A stretch of 64,000 nt of DNA from Diospyros lotus. Lineage: Eukaryota > Streptophyta > Magnoliopsida > Ericales > Ebenaceae. The position numbers and the translations under genes are program-made. The stretch covers positions 6,012,587-6,076,586 of the forward strand of contig NW_026267104.1 of assembly GCF_014633365.1 (NCBI RefSeq), written 5' to 3'. Shown one piece after another: positions 33,951-45,668 of this stretch. Numbering within the stretch: position 1 is the stretch's first letter; every line of letters begins with the position of its first letter. The notes below the pieces were generated by a model. That model did not search any database, was not told the origin of the DNA, and saw only the letters and a program-made list of their open reading frames with translations.

Positions 33951-34240
33951 AGTAGGGGACCGCGCAAGGGCGATAATCCCAAAAGTGTGCCTTCTAATTT
34001 CTACCTTCTTTTTTTTTTTTTCCTGCATAGTAATGGAAGAACAAAAGCAAAAGTGTCCGAAAACGACAAAGAGAACAGGCCAAAACGTGTTTACTTACTC
34101 ATTTTCAAAAATGCATTTTTCAAAACACCCAAAAACTTTACACACAAAACTGAAAACGCCAAAAATACGTTTTGGCCGTTTTCAGCTAAAACCACAGTGC
34201 CAAACCCAAAACACGAAAAACGCCTCCATCTGCCCTTCTG

Positions 34241-34291
<51 letters not shown>

Positions 34292-35635
34292 GTATTATCT
34301 TCACTCTTCTCCTTCTCCTTCTCCTCTGTGAAACACCATCGTCGACCAAGATCAGCCCTTCGGATCGCCACTGTTTGTTCTCTTCCAACCACCATCGCCT
34401 TAGATCGACCCTCTCCGACGGCCGTCGTTCGCCCTCTAGCCACGGCTGCCGTTCGCCCTCAGCCACCGCTATCGTTCATCTTCAGCCATAGCCGATGTTC
34501 GTCCTCTAGCCACCATCTCTTCTAGCAACTCAAATTTGCCCATATTTGCGGCTTTCTCTAGCCAGATCTGCCGCCTCCTCCAGCTAGATCCACCGCCTCC
34601 TCTGTTCTTCATCTTCTGCTCTTCCTCTTTAGGTTTAAGAGGAAGAGCAGAGGAGGCGGTTGCGATTGCATCACCGCCTCCTTCAATGTTTTTTAAAATT
34701 ATTTAAAAATAAAAAATACAGTGTTACAAAAATACACTTTATCATCTTTATATTTGTTTTAATTTTTAAAATAATAATAATAATTAATTTTATTTTTCTT
34801 TTAATTTAAACAGCCATTAAATGTTGAAGTAGCTTATTATTATTATGATAGATTCTTAGACATTATCAATAACAAGTAGATATACACTTACACTGCACAC
34901 AAATAAAATAATTAAAAATTGGGTTAAGTAGACAATATTTTGTGAATAAAATAATTTTTTTTAAAATTTGAAAGTAAACACATTTTCAATTTTTAATTTT
35001 GAGAAATAATTTCTCAAAATAACAAAGAGAATACATTTTTAGAAATCTCAAAATAAACACTCAAAACACAAAATTCAAAATGAATTCAAAACTCAAAACT
35101 AAAAAATGTAATATAAAGAGAACATCACCTAAAAATTTGTAAGTTCAAAGTAAATTGAAAATTAAATATATAAAGTGTCAGTTTAATAAAAAAATAAGTT
35201 TAGATAATGTTATCGTAAAATTTAAAAATCAAGTTATCTCCAAAAAAAGATTTCAAATAACTTGGATCAATCATCTAAAAAGATAGGAAAAAATAATGAA
35301 TATACTACAAAGAATTAAAGAAAAATAATTAAAATGAAAAAGTACATCCACTGTTTTATATATATTAAATTGAAGAGAAAATTTTATAAAACAATTAAAA
35401 GATAATTTTATATGAGATAGAATGTTAAGTAATAAAGAACCATTTTTTACAAAATATGAGTGTGACAGACTTGACAATATTACGATGGATGTGGAGTCAA
35501 ATAAAAAAAATAAAATTAAAAAATATATATTTATTATAAAATTTGAGTGACTTATATTAAATATATGCAAGACTCAATTAAAATAATTGTAATCATATAA
35601 AAAAATACTAATATAAACTTGTGAGTTGAGAGTGA
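33951..35635. other. Repeat-like region with C/T-rich core and long (CT)n
   Basis: A (CT)n microsatellite of about 46 bp at 34243-34288. Around it lies a CCACCATCGCC-like C/T-rich stretch (34310-34680), comparable in style to 22030-23560 and 19500-19900. CTTCATCTTCTGCTCTTCC and its complement GGAAGAGCAGAGGAGGCGG face each other near 34603-34660. Probably a degenerate DNA transposon of unknown type; AAAGAGAACAGGCC (about 34068) and AAAGAGAACATCACC (about 35116) may be ends. No gene. Confidence 0.4.
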
Positions 35636-35643
35636 ATGAAATC

Positions 35644-36707
35644 AGTGTTCTAAAAGGCGGCCTACGCAGTCGCCTAGGCACCACCTAAGCGTTAAGCGTG
35701 TTAAGCGACCCTTGGCCACCGTGAATAATTGCCAATCGACAATTTCAGATGTCGGGCCGATTAATCGACACCTGTGCGGCCAAGGTAACACCTGAGTCGA
35801 CCAAATATGTGTCAAACATGTATACTAATATTGAGTTGTTTGGTATTTTTTTTTTCTCTTTCTCTCTCTCGTCATGCATCGCTTGGGTCATCTCTTGTCA
35901 ACTCGCCACCTTCTCTTTATCTCTTTTTCCTAATTTCTAGACACTTGGTTTATACTCGACCACTATTTATAAGCACTTGCATGATAGTCTCCCACATACG
36001 TTGAAAGCTCAATTTGGACTACACCTAGTGCTACCATGGAGGTAAGAAAAACCAGTCCGACATATTAAACAAATGGACAGAAAAGAGAAAGAAGACAATC
36101 GAAGCACTGAGGCAGCGCTAAAGAAGCAGAATGCACGCTCACGCATTCTGAAAGGTTCAGGGAAAAGAAAGACGGACGCTAGAGAGAAGGCTCTTGCCGC
36201 TACCTTTTATTCATCCTATTTTAATATCATATATTATACATATATACAAATATATACATTCAAGTGGCAGCACATGAGAGAGAAAAAATGACGATGGAGG
36301 TAGAAGCCCTTTGTGTTTCCAATATACAGGAAATTTCCACCAGCTGCTCTAATTTTCTCATTTCCCTACTATTATATGATATTAATATATTATGTTAGCA
36401 ATATATATATATATATGTTATTAATATAATAGTTATTAACATTATATATATATAAGTTAGCCACAATAGTCTCACCAATTTCCAATTGCCCTTTATTTCT
36501 CTTTAACATTATTTTTTTAATATAATACTTGTTACCCAATACTTAACTATTTTTTAGTGTTAAAAAGAAAAATTTATATATATAATCTATTTATATATAT
36601 ATGTGAATTTTATTTAAATTTTAAATAATTTTTCTAAACCCCACTTAGGCGGCCTAGACGCTAGACGTCTAACACCTAACTAGTGCGTAATGCGTTTTAA
36701 AACACTA
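35644..36707. mobile_element. Non-autonomous hAT element (1,064 bp), YAGTGTT group
   Basis: The left end CAGTGTTCTAAAAGGCGGCC and inverted right end TAGTGTTTTAAAACGC match. A perfect 8-bp target duplication AATGAAAT lies at 35636-35643 and 36708-36715. The subterminal zones are rich in GCCTAGGC/GGCGGCC words. The interior is AT-rich without transposase. The termini match those of 56519-57201 and 60144-60843. Confidence 0.85.
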
Positions 36708-36715
36708 AATGAAAT

Positions 36716-37229
36716 AAAATAGGTCATTAATAAATAGTAGAGAAAATTAATATAAATTTTAAAGAAAAACGAGTAGTAATACAAGTTTTAAAGGCATTAA
36801 AAAAAATAAAATGATTGATAAACTAAAATTTATGTAACCAGTTTCACATGATTAGATTTAAATTTGATAAGTTGTGGTTTTGTCCAATGCAATATGGTAT
36901 CCACATGCCAACTAATAAAATGTTAAATCATCACTTTTCCACTTCAAATATTTTTGAATGAAAGACTAATGATGAACAATTTATTTAACATAGTATCAAA
37001 CCAAATCAACATGTCCCTATTTCCAACAATCACTAACACCAACCCCTTGTTTTAAGTACATCACACACACACACACGTATTACACATTTACATCATATGC
37101 GTGCGCGTGTTGGAAGAATATATTTTACATATTTTTAACATACATAAATGGCTGGAGTGTGGTGGCGTTGAAATATGACCATCAAACCCAGAACTTTTTG
37201 TTTTATGGAATCTTTCAGTCATTTTTCGA
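36716..37229. other. AT-rich intergenic DNA
   Basis: A (CA)n tract near 37062-37076. Nothing else was seen. Confidence 0.5.
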
Positions 37230-37640
37230 TTAGCTCATCAGCCTTTTCGCTTTAATTTCTTGCCCTTGCCAGCAGGGCAAATATATATGACCCATTAGCG
37301 AAAGCACTGAATCATTAATAGGTGATTGAGACTCAAATAAAGAGCCAGCAATAATATTGGGAAGAGTTCTCCAGTTGTAAATAAGATGAGACATATCCTT
37401 CAAAGATTCCTTTAGATTAATTATCACCTTCTCATCTGTGGGGCTGCTGAAAGTATGCCCATCGACCCAAAAGAGCAATCCATTTGAGTTGTAAATAAGA
37501 TGAGACATATCCTTCAAAGATTCCTTTCGATTAATTATTACCTTTTTCTTCTCATGTGTGGGGTTGCTGAAAGTATGCCCATCGATCCAAAAGAGCCTTT
37601 TTGCTTTATGGATTTTTGGCGGTCAAAGTCTTGGATCAGT
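37230..37640 (-). repeat. Coding-like sequence with 114-bp internal tandem duplication
   Basis: Copies at 37373-37476 and 37487-37596. On the minus strand both read LLFWVDGHTFS-like then KESLKDMSHLIYN, and the ORF 37230-37517 continues WRTLPNIIAGSLFESQSP. It is open but short and bears no start or splice signal that I trust. It may be a decayed gene fragment duplicated in place. The family is not recognised. Confidence 0.4.
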
Positions 37641-38374
37641 TCATAGGCCTATAGGCCTACTTGCTTTAATTTCCTCTGCCCTTGTCAGCACGACAAGCGT
37701 GACAACTTTCCAAATATGTTTGTTGGTAGGACTGAAATCTCGAGGGCCGGCAGACTGATGAATTTTTTTTTTTTTTTAGGTGCCAAATTGTGCCCGAGAC
37801 AGTAGTGTTTCAATATGGATTGAATTTTATCAAAGTGTGTCTCACAACCCAAAAAAGTTCAGTAGAAACTCCCATAAATTCAACTACATTTTTCTGTTCA
37901 CAAGAAGATCGAATTTGGAAATGTTTTAAGTTCATTTCCTCTTTCGTATGAATGCTAAACCAAATACCTTCAACTAAAACTGTTAAACCTCAATGAACCG
38001 AGATACTTCAACTAAATACTACTAAAGCCCGATGAATAGAGGGAGATACTAGAGAAAGCAATCGACTACTAATAAATCCTAAGCAATTGAGATACTGAAG
38101 AAAGCATCTGGATACTACTAAACCACTAGGCATGGCTAATAACCAGTCAACTCATGTAGACCATTTTTGCAACTTTGCAACTTAAAGCTACACATATAGG
38201 AAGCATTATCAACGACACAGTACAAGCATCTCCTGTCAATCATACAGTATCATTTAAGGCCTTAAACTCTAACCAGATTAAGATTAGCAATCATAAGCAA
38301 ATTAGTCTCCAAGTTATGGCTCCACATAACAAATCAAATACTAACCTCGCTATTGCCTAAACAGTCCCATATAG
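37641..38374. other. Intergenic DNA
   Basis: Contains GCTTTAATTTC-TGCCCTTG-CAGCAC-GCAA near 37660, a short sequence also present near 20436 and 37251. No gene. Confidence 0.45.
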
Positions 38375-38825
38375 AATATGCACAACTGATATATCACGTT
38401 ACCTATGTCGACACAAATGCATACAATATATATGTGTGTGTGTGTGTGTGTACGAGTGCACGCATTTCATATTATGGTGAAAACAATTCACTGATTGGAG
38501 TTGTCACATGCATATTGTTTATGTGATCTGTCTTTTGCGAGGGACACAACCATAGATACAGAAGTCTGCATACTTTTTCACAATCCTTATCCAGTATTAT
38601 CTTGGAAGCACCTGTTCCTAGAGATAGCATGTGATAAGTACAGGGGACCGTAGACCTCCTGTCATGAGGTCTGACTGCTCATGCTAAGTGAAAATGTGAA
38701 TAAGAGGTCAATGCGTGTTTGTGTGTGTGTAGAGAGAGAGAGAGAGAGGGAATTTTTTGAGGACACCACTAAACGAAAAATATAATGCCATAACATACAA
38801 TTTGCAAGGCAATTAACACCTCGTG
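38375..38825. repeat. Duplicated non-coding block, copy B
   Basis: The partner of 29165-29730 (see there). Includes (TG)n near 38431-38452 and (GA)n near 38731-38748. Confidence 0.6.
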
Positions 38826-41230
38826 GATATATGGTAGCAAAGCGCTGTGATTCATTTCATTTTGTAATGTCTATTAGTAACAAAGCTTTCTCTTTACATA
38901 TATGGAATTGACTTTTCCCGTGGTTACCCGTAAGAAATATACCATTTTTTTTACCAATTAATTTATGCTGCAGAAACTGCAACCTTCTATTTTGAACACA
39001 ATTGAAGAGTATTGATAAACATTGTGTTTCTCTGGATATATATTCTCAAGCCCCATTATTTTCATCGTGATATTCTGTAAATATCCCTATTTTGCTTTTA
39101 CCATTGCTAAAGTTCAGTTGAAAAGAAGAAAAAAGAAAACTAGACTGACCTTGAACCACAGTTATTTTCAGTTATTTTCCATAGATGTTGCCACAAGTTT
39201 AGTCTATAGCCATACTTAACAACACTCACAACCAATAGGGACTATAGTAAATAAACTTGATTTAGAAAGAGAAACAAAACTAACATAAAATTATCAGTCA
39301 TAGACCATGAAGATTTGAATTAATATAAAAATGCAACTTTTCACCAAGCAGTACTCATGTCAGAATGAAGAATCTGAAGCCAGTTATTAGGCCATTGCTT
39401 TGACAAAGCGGACCCAGATGCGAACACAATGCATAAACAAACTTCAGCTGCACAACATATTTAATTGAAATAATCTAGTAACTAGAGAAAGCTGATCTAA
39501 TTTCATTTTCAATGCTAATCCTTATAAATTAAAGCTAACCTACAAAATTTTCATATGACAAGCATCAAGAAACATCTCGAACAACTGAAATTGAGAGATG
39601 ACATGTCAGACCCAAATGAGACAGATTAGGGTCAACTTATTTTTTTTTCTTTTTTCTCCCATTAAGAAGCTATTATGAAAGAAGAGCTTGGTAGAAACCT
39701 CTCTTTGATGGCTTTTTTACTGGAGCAAGAAGGATAGACGAATTAAAAAAGCAACTTTTGTTGTTTCCGAAGACCCCTAAGATAAACCAATAATAGTAGC
39801 GTCCCCCTTAGCAGTAGCATTATAGTATATCCTTCTTTGCAAAAGTATCCCATGTAGAAAAAGGGACACATTCCCTTTCCAAATAATTGTTCACGAGGGG
39901 ATGTTTAGTCCTAACCCCATCTCACATTAGTAGTATGGAAAGGTATTAAGTATATTACTAGATCTCATGAATCCAGAAATTGCCTTCAGCTAGCACTTTT
40001 AGGCGAGAGGACCCATAGTGTTTCAGCTAATATCAAAATCAACCCAGGAACACTACCAAGTGGGTGCAAGCTAAGAGAGTGCTTGAAACTAACTTGGGTC
40101 AGATTTATTGGATGAGATAATTTTTGGTCTAATGAGGATGCCGAGACCAAAAATTCGGTAGTTTGTCATGACCCATTCCATACTAACAGTCTACTCAGAA
40201 AGTCCTGGGCATATGACCAATGAACCAAAGATTATTTGCATTTTGGGTGAAAGTATGTGGTGTGTTACTGTTATACGCGTTCTCACTCCATATGAATCAA
40301 AAAGATGAAATGTTCTATCTCCTGTGATTCTCTGAAAAGGTATGTGTTCCCTTTCCTACAGTTCTCCAAAGGAATGTATGTCCTTTTCACAAGATTCTAC
40401 AAAAGAATATGTTCTGTCTCCACTCACTCACCTTTTCAACTAGCTTTCATTCTGCCACCATTCTCTCTATGACCTCTTCTGAAGTGATTCAATCTATCTC
40501 TAACCACATAAACCTCCAATGACACCATCCTAGTGACCATTGGGATCCCGCTCCCTCACTAACTCTGGTCAGTCAGTCATGAACAGTTACTGAAGGATAA
40601 TTGCTGCTTAGACAGTCCAAGTTCAAAAATGGTGCTTCATAGGGCTCACTGCCTCTATCCCATTCAAGAACTATTGTTACCTCAGAAGCTAAGTTGGGAG
40701 AACTTCATCCTGTGGCGCGAAGTTGACAAGAAAACAGTTCTTATTAGATAATATGAACCAGTAAAAAGTACTGAGGTAAAAGAAAAAAAAAATAGAAAGA
40801 GATATAGTTGTTGCGATAAGCATTTTATTGATATATTATGAGACTGTTTCCTTCTCAGTGAAGAAAAAAGAAACCAAAAACAGATTAAAGTTAAATTTTA
40901 AAATACGCATCACAAGGAAAATCCTGTAAGGAGTTTGTATCAAAATTTAGCTAACTATGTATCACAAGTTGGTGTACTGTTCTGTTAATCATATGTCAAC
41001 TCTATACTGGACTCGAACCTAGATCACATGTTCCTGTGTATAGGGATCCAAGTAAACATAAACCAAGACGTATTGTTACCAACACCTCATCATTCAAGTG
41101 TCATGTTGTTTATACCATGACACTTTTGTTGTCTCATGATTTCACATACATGAATTCAGCATCTGCAACATATACCCACTTCACATGTGACAAATATTTT
41201 GGATAATAAAATAAAAGACATTTTCATTTA
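38826..41230. other. Intergenic, probably old retroelement DNA
   Basis: No intact gene. Minus-strand stretches near 40600-40690 read like coding (VTIVLEWDRGSEPYEAPF) before a stop, and 40450-40560 resembles LTR leader DNA, but nothing could be classified. Confidence 0.4.
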
Positions 41231-41354
41231 CCAGAAGCCTTAGACAAAAGTAAATGATAACAAACAAGAAAAAGGCAAGTGAAAGACCATAAGATCTTTC
41301 CTCGGGCAATCTTGAAGAGGGAATTCTATAATTGTTCTCCAGTTTCAGATTCAC
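41231..41354 (-). other. Candidate exon encoding a membrane segment
   Basis: The minus strand has a textbook branch point (TACTAAT) and acceptor (CAATCTTGCAG) ending at 41355. An open stretch follows, reading KLENNYRIPSSRLPEERSYG, then the hydrophobic LSLAFFLFVIIYFCLRLL, ending at a donor-like CTG|GTAAAT. One membrane helix is predicted by eye. The neighbouring ORF at 41486-41689 (-) (NPAVQSKQKRPPLWESS) may belong to the same gene, but no joining splice was found. Not recognised. Confidence 0.35.
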
Positions 41355-41485
41355 TGCAAGATTGAACTCGCATTAGTAATATTCAGAAGATACAAGACAT
41401 CCAGTAAAGTAACTTAAGAAAAAATTACAGCCAGTTTACAGATCAAATCAACTTATTCAATTTGCCTCAAAAAAGAACTTTTAAA

Positions 41486-41689
41486 CTACATAAATTGATT
41501 AAACAAATATGCCATAGAGATATCTGAAGGTTGGATCATCTTGGGAAAGTGCTCTGGTCTGGATATTGATGACTCCCACAAGGGTGGCCTTTTTTGTTTT
41601 GACTGCACCGCAGGGTTCCACCCCAAAGGTTGGTAATCTAATAGCATGGCAAATCTGATTACGGACTGGCGCCTCAAGTGCAAGGACAA
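41486..41689 (-). other. Coding-like ORF, unrecognised
   Basis: A 67-codon minus-strand ORF containing FAMLLDYQPLGWNPAVQSKQ and PPLWESSISRPEHFPKM. The composition looks protein-like and no repeat is obvious, but the first codon is not ATG and no family is recognised. It may be a terminal exon. Confidence 0.25.
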
Positions 41690-42193
41690 AAAATCAGATG
41701 ACTATCTTTTACCACATATTCAGATAGCTAGAGGATCTGGAGCCTCATTTATTATGTTTGTTGTACAATGGAACATGTTGAAAATGTAAGATTTGTTCTA
41801 CTCTCAGGATTGTGTTTTCCAATTAGCAAAAACAATCTCAGATTGTGACAGTGCTCAGTGTGATCTGGTGAATTTGCACCAGGGAAATAAGAGAACTCTA
41901 AAAGATTTATCAAGACATCTTGTGGACATAATTTTCCACATCCCCCTACTTTAGTGTTCAGAGAGGATACTCCCCTTCCTCTTATTTTTTTAGTGCAATT
42001 CTAAGACAATATTTCTTGTATGTAGATAGAGATGGCAAAATGGGCCCGGCGCGGGACCGGGCTAGGGCCAGCAGTTTGCTGGCCCATTTAAGGCCGGGTC
42101 GATTTGGCCCGGCCCGCTTGGCCCGCCGGCCCGTTAATCGCCCACAAAACCCCCCACCCTCAGCCTCGCCTCTCGCCCTGACCCTAACCCTCT

Positions 42194-42480
42194 GCCTCGC
42201 CCTCGCCCTCGCCCTCGCCCTCGCCCTCGCCCTCGCCCTCGCCCTCGCCCCTCGCTCTCGCCCTCGCTCGCCCTCGCCCTCGCCCTCTGTCTCACCCTGG
42301 CCCGCGCCCCTCGCTCTCGCCCTCTGTCTCGCCCTCGCCCTCGCCCTCGCCCTCGCCCGCGCTCGCCCTCTGTCTCGCCCTCGCCCGCGCTCGCCCTCGC
42401 CCGTGCCCGCCCCCCTCGCTCGCCGCCCTCGCCCCTCAGTCGCCCTCGCTCCCCCTCTGTCGCCCGCGCCCCTCGCCCTC
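42194..42480. repeat. (GCCCTC)n-type hexanucleotide array
   Basis: Pure and interrupted GCCCTC units over nearly 300 bp in the 5' region of the hAT element. It gives long open frames on both strands that are not genes. The minus strand is G-rich (GAGGGC) and could form G-quadruplexes. It lies in the transposase promoter or leader. Confidence 0.92.
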
Positions 42481-42534
42481 TCTCGCTCACTGCCTCGCTC
42501 ACGCCGCCTGCCTCTATTGCCTAGCTAAAGCAAG

Positions 42535-42625
42535 GTAAGTTAAGCTTTTTTGTTAATTATTTGCCTAGCTAAAGCCTAAAGTTTTGTGTTAATTATTTTA
42601 AATGAATTATTTTAATTATTTACAG
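42535..42625 (+). other. Intron in the transposase 5' leader
   Basis: Donor CAAG|GTAAGT at 42535 and acceptor TTTACAG at 42625, 27 bp before the start codon. Confidence 0.65.
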
Positions 42626-42652
42626 TGAGGATTCTTCTGTTAGAAATTTAGA

Positions 42653-44842
42653 ATGGATGGTGATGATCAAATTTCGAGAGGAATCCCTAGTAATGTTAAT
42701 GAGGAATCTATCTCACAATCACAATCAAAAAAGCCTAAGATTTTAACCTCTGATGTGTGGAACCATTTTGTGAAAATTGGTGTTGGTAGTGATGGCAAAC
42801 CAAGGTGTAAATGCAAAGGGTGTGGTAAAGAATATTCATGTCCATCTAAATCAGGAACCTCTCATTTAGTCATCATATTCCTAAATGTATGATGATTTCT
42901 AAGTATAATGATGCGGGAGATATGCTTATTGATTATGAAGGGAAGTTGAAGAGAAAAAAATTTGACCCTAAAGTAAATCGTGAACTTATTGCTCAGATGA
43001 TTATTTCACATGGTGCACCCTTTAATATGGTTGAGTGGAAGGGGTTTAGAAATTACCAAAAGTTTCTGAATGAACATTGTAAGTTCATTTGTAGAAATAC
43101 TGCTAAAGCGGATGTCTTGAGAACATATGACATAGAGAAAGAGAAGTTAAAACAACAATTGGCCCAAATTCCTGGTAGAGTTTGTTTGACTTCTGATGTT
43201 TGGACTGTATGCACTAATCATGGATTTATTTCTCTTACTGTTCATTATGTTGATGGCAATTGGAAGTTAAATAGTAAGATATTGTCATTTGCTCATATGA
43301 AGCCACCACATAGTGGACGTGAATTATCATTGAAGGTGTTGGAATTTTTAAAGGATTGGGGATTGGAGAAAAAAAAATTTTCCCTCACTTTGGACAATGC
43401 CACTTCAAATGACAACATGCAAAATATATTGAAAGAACATTTAAATTTGTCGAATACTTTGTTGCTTAATGGAGATTTCTTTCACATTAGATGTTGTGCT
43501 CATATACTGAACCTTATTGTTCAAGATGGTTTGAAGGTAGCTAGTGAGGCATTGCATAAAATAAGACAAAGTGTTCATTATGTGAGGGGTTCAGAAGCTA
43601 GGATGAGACAATTTTATCAATGTATTGAGCAAGTTGGTGGAATTGATACAGGAATTGGGTTGAGACCGGATGTTGTCACTAGATGGAACTCCACCTACAT
43701 AATGCTTGAGAGTGCACTCAAGTATCGTCGTGCATTTCATAGTTTAAGCTTATGTGATAAAAATTATAGGTGGTGTCCATCAAGTGATGAGTGGACAAGA
43801 GGGGAGATAATTTGTGAATTCTTGAAGCCATTTTATACTATCACTAATTTGATTTCTGGATCCTCATACCCTACATCTAATTTGTATTTTGGGGAAATTT
43901 GGAGGATAGAGTGTCTCTTGACATCCAACTTAGAAAATGATGATGAGTTGATTGCAAGTATGAGTGCAAGGATGAAAGAAAAATTTGATAAGTATTGGAG
44001 TGATTATAGAGTGGTTCTTGCATTTGGAGCGATTCTTGATCCAACCGAGAAGTTTAACTTTTTGAGGTACACTTATTCAAAGCTCAATCCTTATAACTAT
44101 GAAGAGAAGTTAGAAAGGGTGAAGACGGCTTTGTATAGGCTTTATGGTGAATATGTTAACAATGGTTTATCAAGTTCAAGTTCAATGCCTTCCTCAAATG
44201 TTAGTGGATCACAAATTTCCATTGGAGGTGAACAAGCAAAGAAGTCAAAAAATATATATGATGTAAGTCTATATTTTTTTAAAACACTTGTTCGTATATA
44301 ATTGATATAAATATTTGGTTGACTATTTTTTTTATTATTTGATAGGATTTTGAAGCATTTGATTGCCAAGTTTCTAACGATGCCGGAAAATCCCAACTTG
44401 ATCTTTATTTGGAAGAGCCAAGGATTCTAATATCGGGAGCATTTGATGTCTTGGCATATTGGAGAGAGCGAGCTAATAGAGGGAAAATTATTGCAAAGAT
44501 GGCTTGTGATATATTGAGTATTCCGATAACAACCGTAGCATCGGAGTCCGCTTTTAGCATTGGATCTCGTATTTTGAACAAGTATAGAAGTCGTTTGCAT
44601 GATGAAACAATTCAAGCTCTCTTGTGCACACGGAGTTGGTTACATGGTTTTGGAGGTAATTTTTTTTAAACTTTCTAATATCTAGGATTTAACATAATAT
44701 TAAACATTTCTCTTATATGATAAATAATTAACATATGTAATTTTTTATTATAGATGATGATGAGGATGAGGAGTCAAGCATTGATGATATAAGACTTTCT
44801 AAACAAGACTCAAATGTTGTTGATGAAGAGGATGAAGATTAG
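42653..44842 (+). pseudogene. hAT transposase, three coding exons, one frameshift
   Basis: Coding exons 42653-44262, 44346-44655 and 44754-44842, joined by GT-AG introns. The start MDGDDQISRG is followed by a BED zinc finger (CKCKGCGKEY ... GTSHL). Near 42868 the frame shifts by one missing base; the expected HHIPKCM end of the finger and all later sequence are in the next frame. Then come CLTSDVWTVCTNHGFISLTV, SLTLDNATSND and HIRCCAHILNLIVQDGLKVA, all hAT core features. Exon 2 has the dimerisation region (LSIPITTVASESAFSIGSR, ILNKYRSRL) and exon 3 an acidic tail ending EEDEDED-stop. Apart from the frameshift the sequence is clean, so loss of function is recent, unless the single base is an assembly error. 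Confidence 0.85.
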
Positions 44843-45269
44843 AGGCATAATTTTTAATTGTTTTTTTTTTTCTTATTTGTAATTTAGCCTCCAAAAATGA
44901 CTTTTTGAGTAGGTTGTTTTTCTTCAAAGTGGGCTAAATGGCCAAATATGGTATCAATTATCAAACAAAAAAAAAAAAAAAAAATTGGGCGGGCCTGTTT
45001 GGCCCGCTTGGCCTGCAGGCCGGGCTAGGGCCAGCAATCTGCTAGCCCGTTTTAAAGCGGGCCGATTTGGCCCGACCCGCTTGGCCCGTGGGCCACTTGG
45101 TGGCGGGCCGGCCCCGCCCGGCCCGACCCGTTTGCCATCTCTATATGTAGACAGATAGATTTTTTCTTCAGTTGTATACGGTATGTCCCCTTACTGGCAT
45201 GCTTTTTTGTCAAAATCATATTAATTATAAAAGAAAATATGCAAACATATATCATCTGTCTCTATTGAG

Positions 45270-45668
45270 TGACGCGGCGTGTAGCGCGAGTGTGAAGAAA
45301 ACACACCAAAATAAACCCTTGAAAGAACAAACTTCAATGGCCGAAGCTTGACTTTCAAGAAGATGCAAAAACAAAACTGTTTTGCTAAGAAAACCCAAAT
45401 AGGTTGCTAAAATTTGATTAAGAAAAACTTAATTACAAACTCTAGATCCTAGACATATTTATAGTATTTGGCTAATCCAAATCCATCTAATATTTGTAAA
45501 CAAAATCCAACTAAAATCCTAATCTAACATGAAGAGAATCCTAAATCAAGTAGAAACATGAAATTGAATCCTAAATCAAGTAGAATTCTAAAACTTAAGA
45601 AGTATTAAAATATTGTTCCGGCGTGGTCGGGTCAGTTTTGGGCCGGGTCTTGATTGGTGACCGCATCA
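45270..45668 (-). repeat. 3' LTR of the gypsy element
   Basis: 399 bp; on the minus strand TGATGCGGTC...GCGTCA. It differs from the other LTR by a 17-bp-scale indel near 45520 and a handful of substitutions, mainly C/T or A/G transitions, so the insertion is not very recent. Confidence 0.92.

Larger units (their letters stand above)
42027..45143 (+). mobile_element. Full-length hAT DNA transposon (3,117 bp)
   Basis: Termini TAGAGATGGCAAA (left) and TTTGCCATCTCTA (right) with a perfect 8-bp target duplication TATGTAGA at 42019-42026 and 45144-45151. It carries a spliced transposase on the plus strand (42653-44842). Subterminal zones are GC-rich (GGCCCG words), and a block of about 70 bp is repeated in direct orientation at both ends (42057-42127 and 45020-45089). 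It ends only about 120 bp from the neighbouring LTR retrotransposon. Confidence 0.93.

Noticed and set aside
34182..34525. ORFs around the (CT)n tract
   Set aside because: Ser/Leu and Arg/Glu repeats from the microsatellite, with no family feature.
33951..35140. Mutator-like element suggested by GAGAACA-GCC / GAGAACATCACC ends
   Set aside because: The two candidate ends are in the same orientation, not inverted, and no 9-bp duplication was found.
42016..42528. Long Pro/Ala/Leu/Ser and Arg/Gly ORFs on both strands
   Set aside because: Products of the (GCCCTC)n array.
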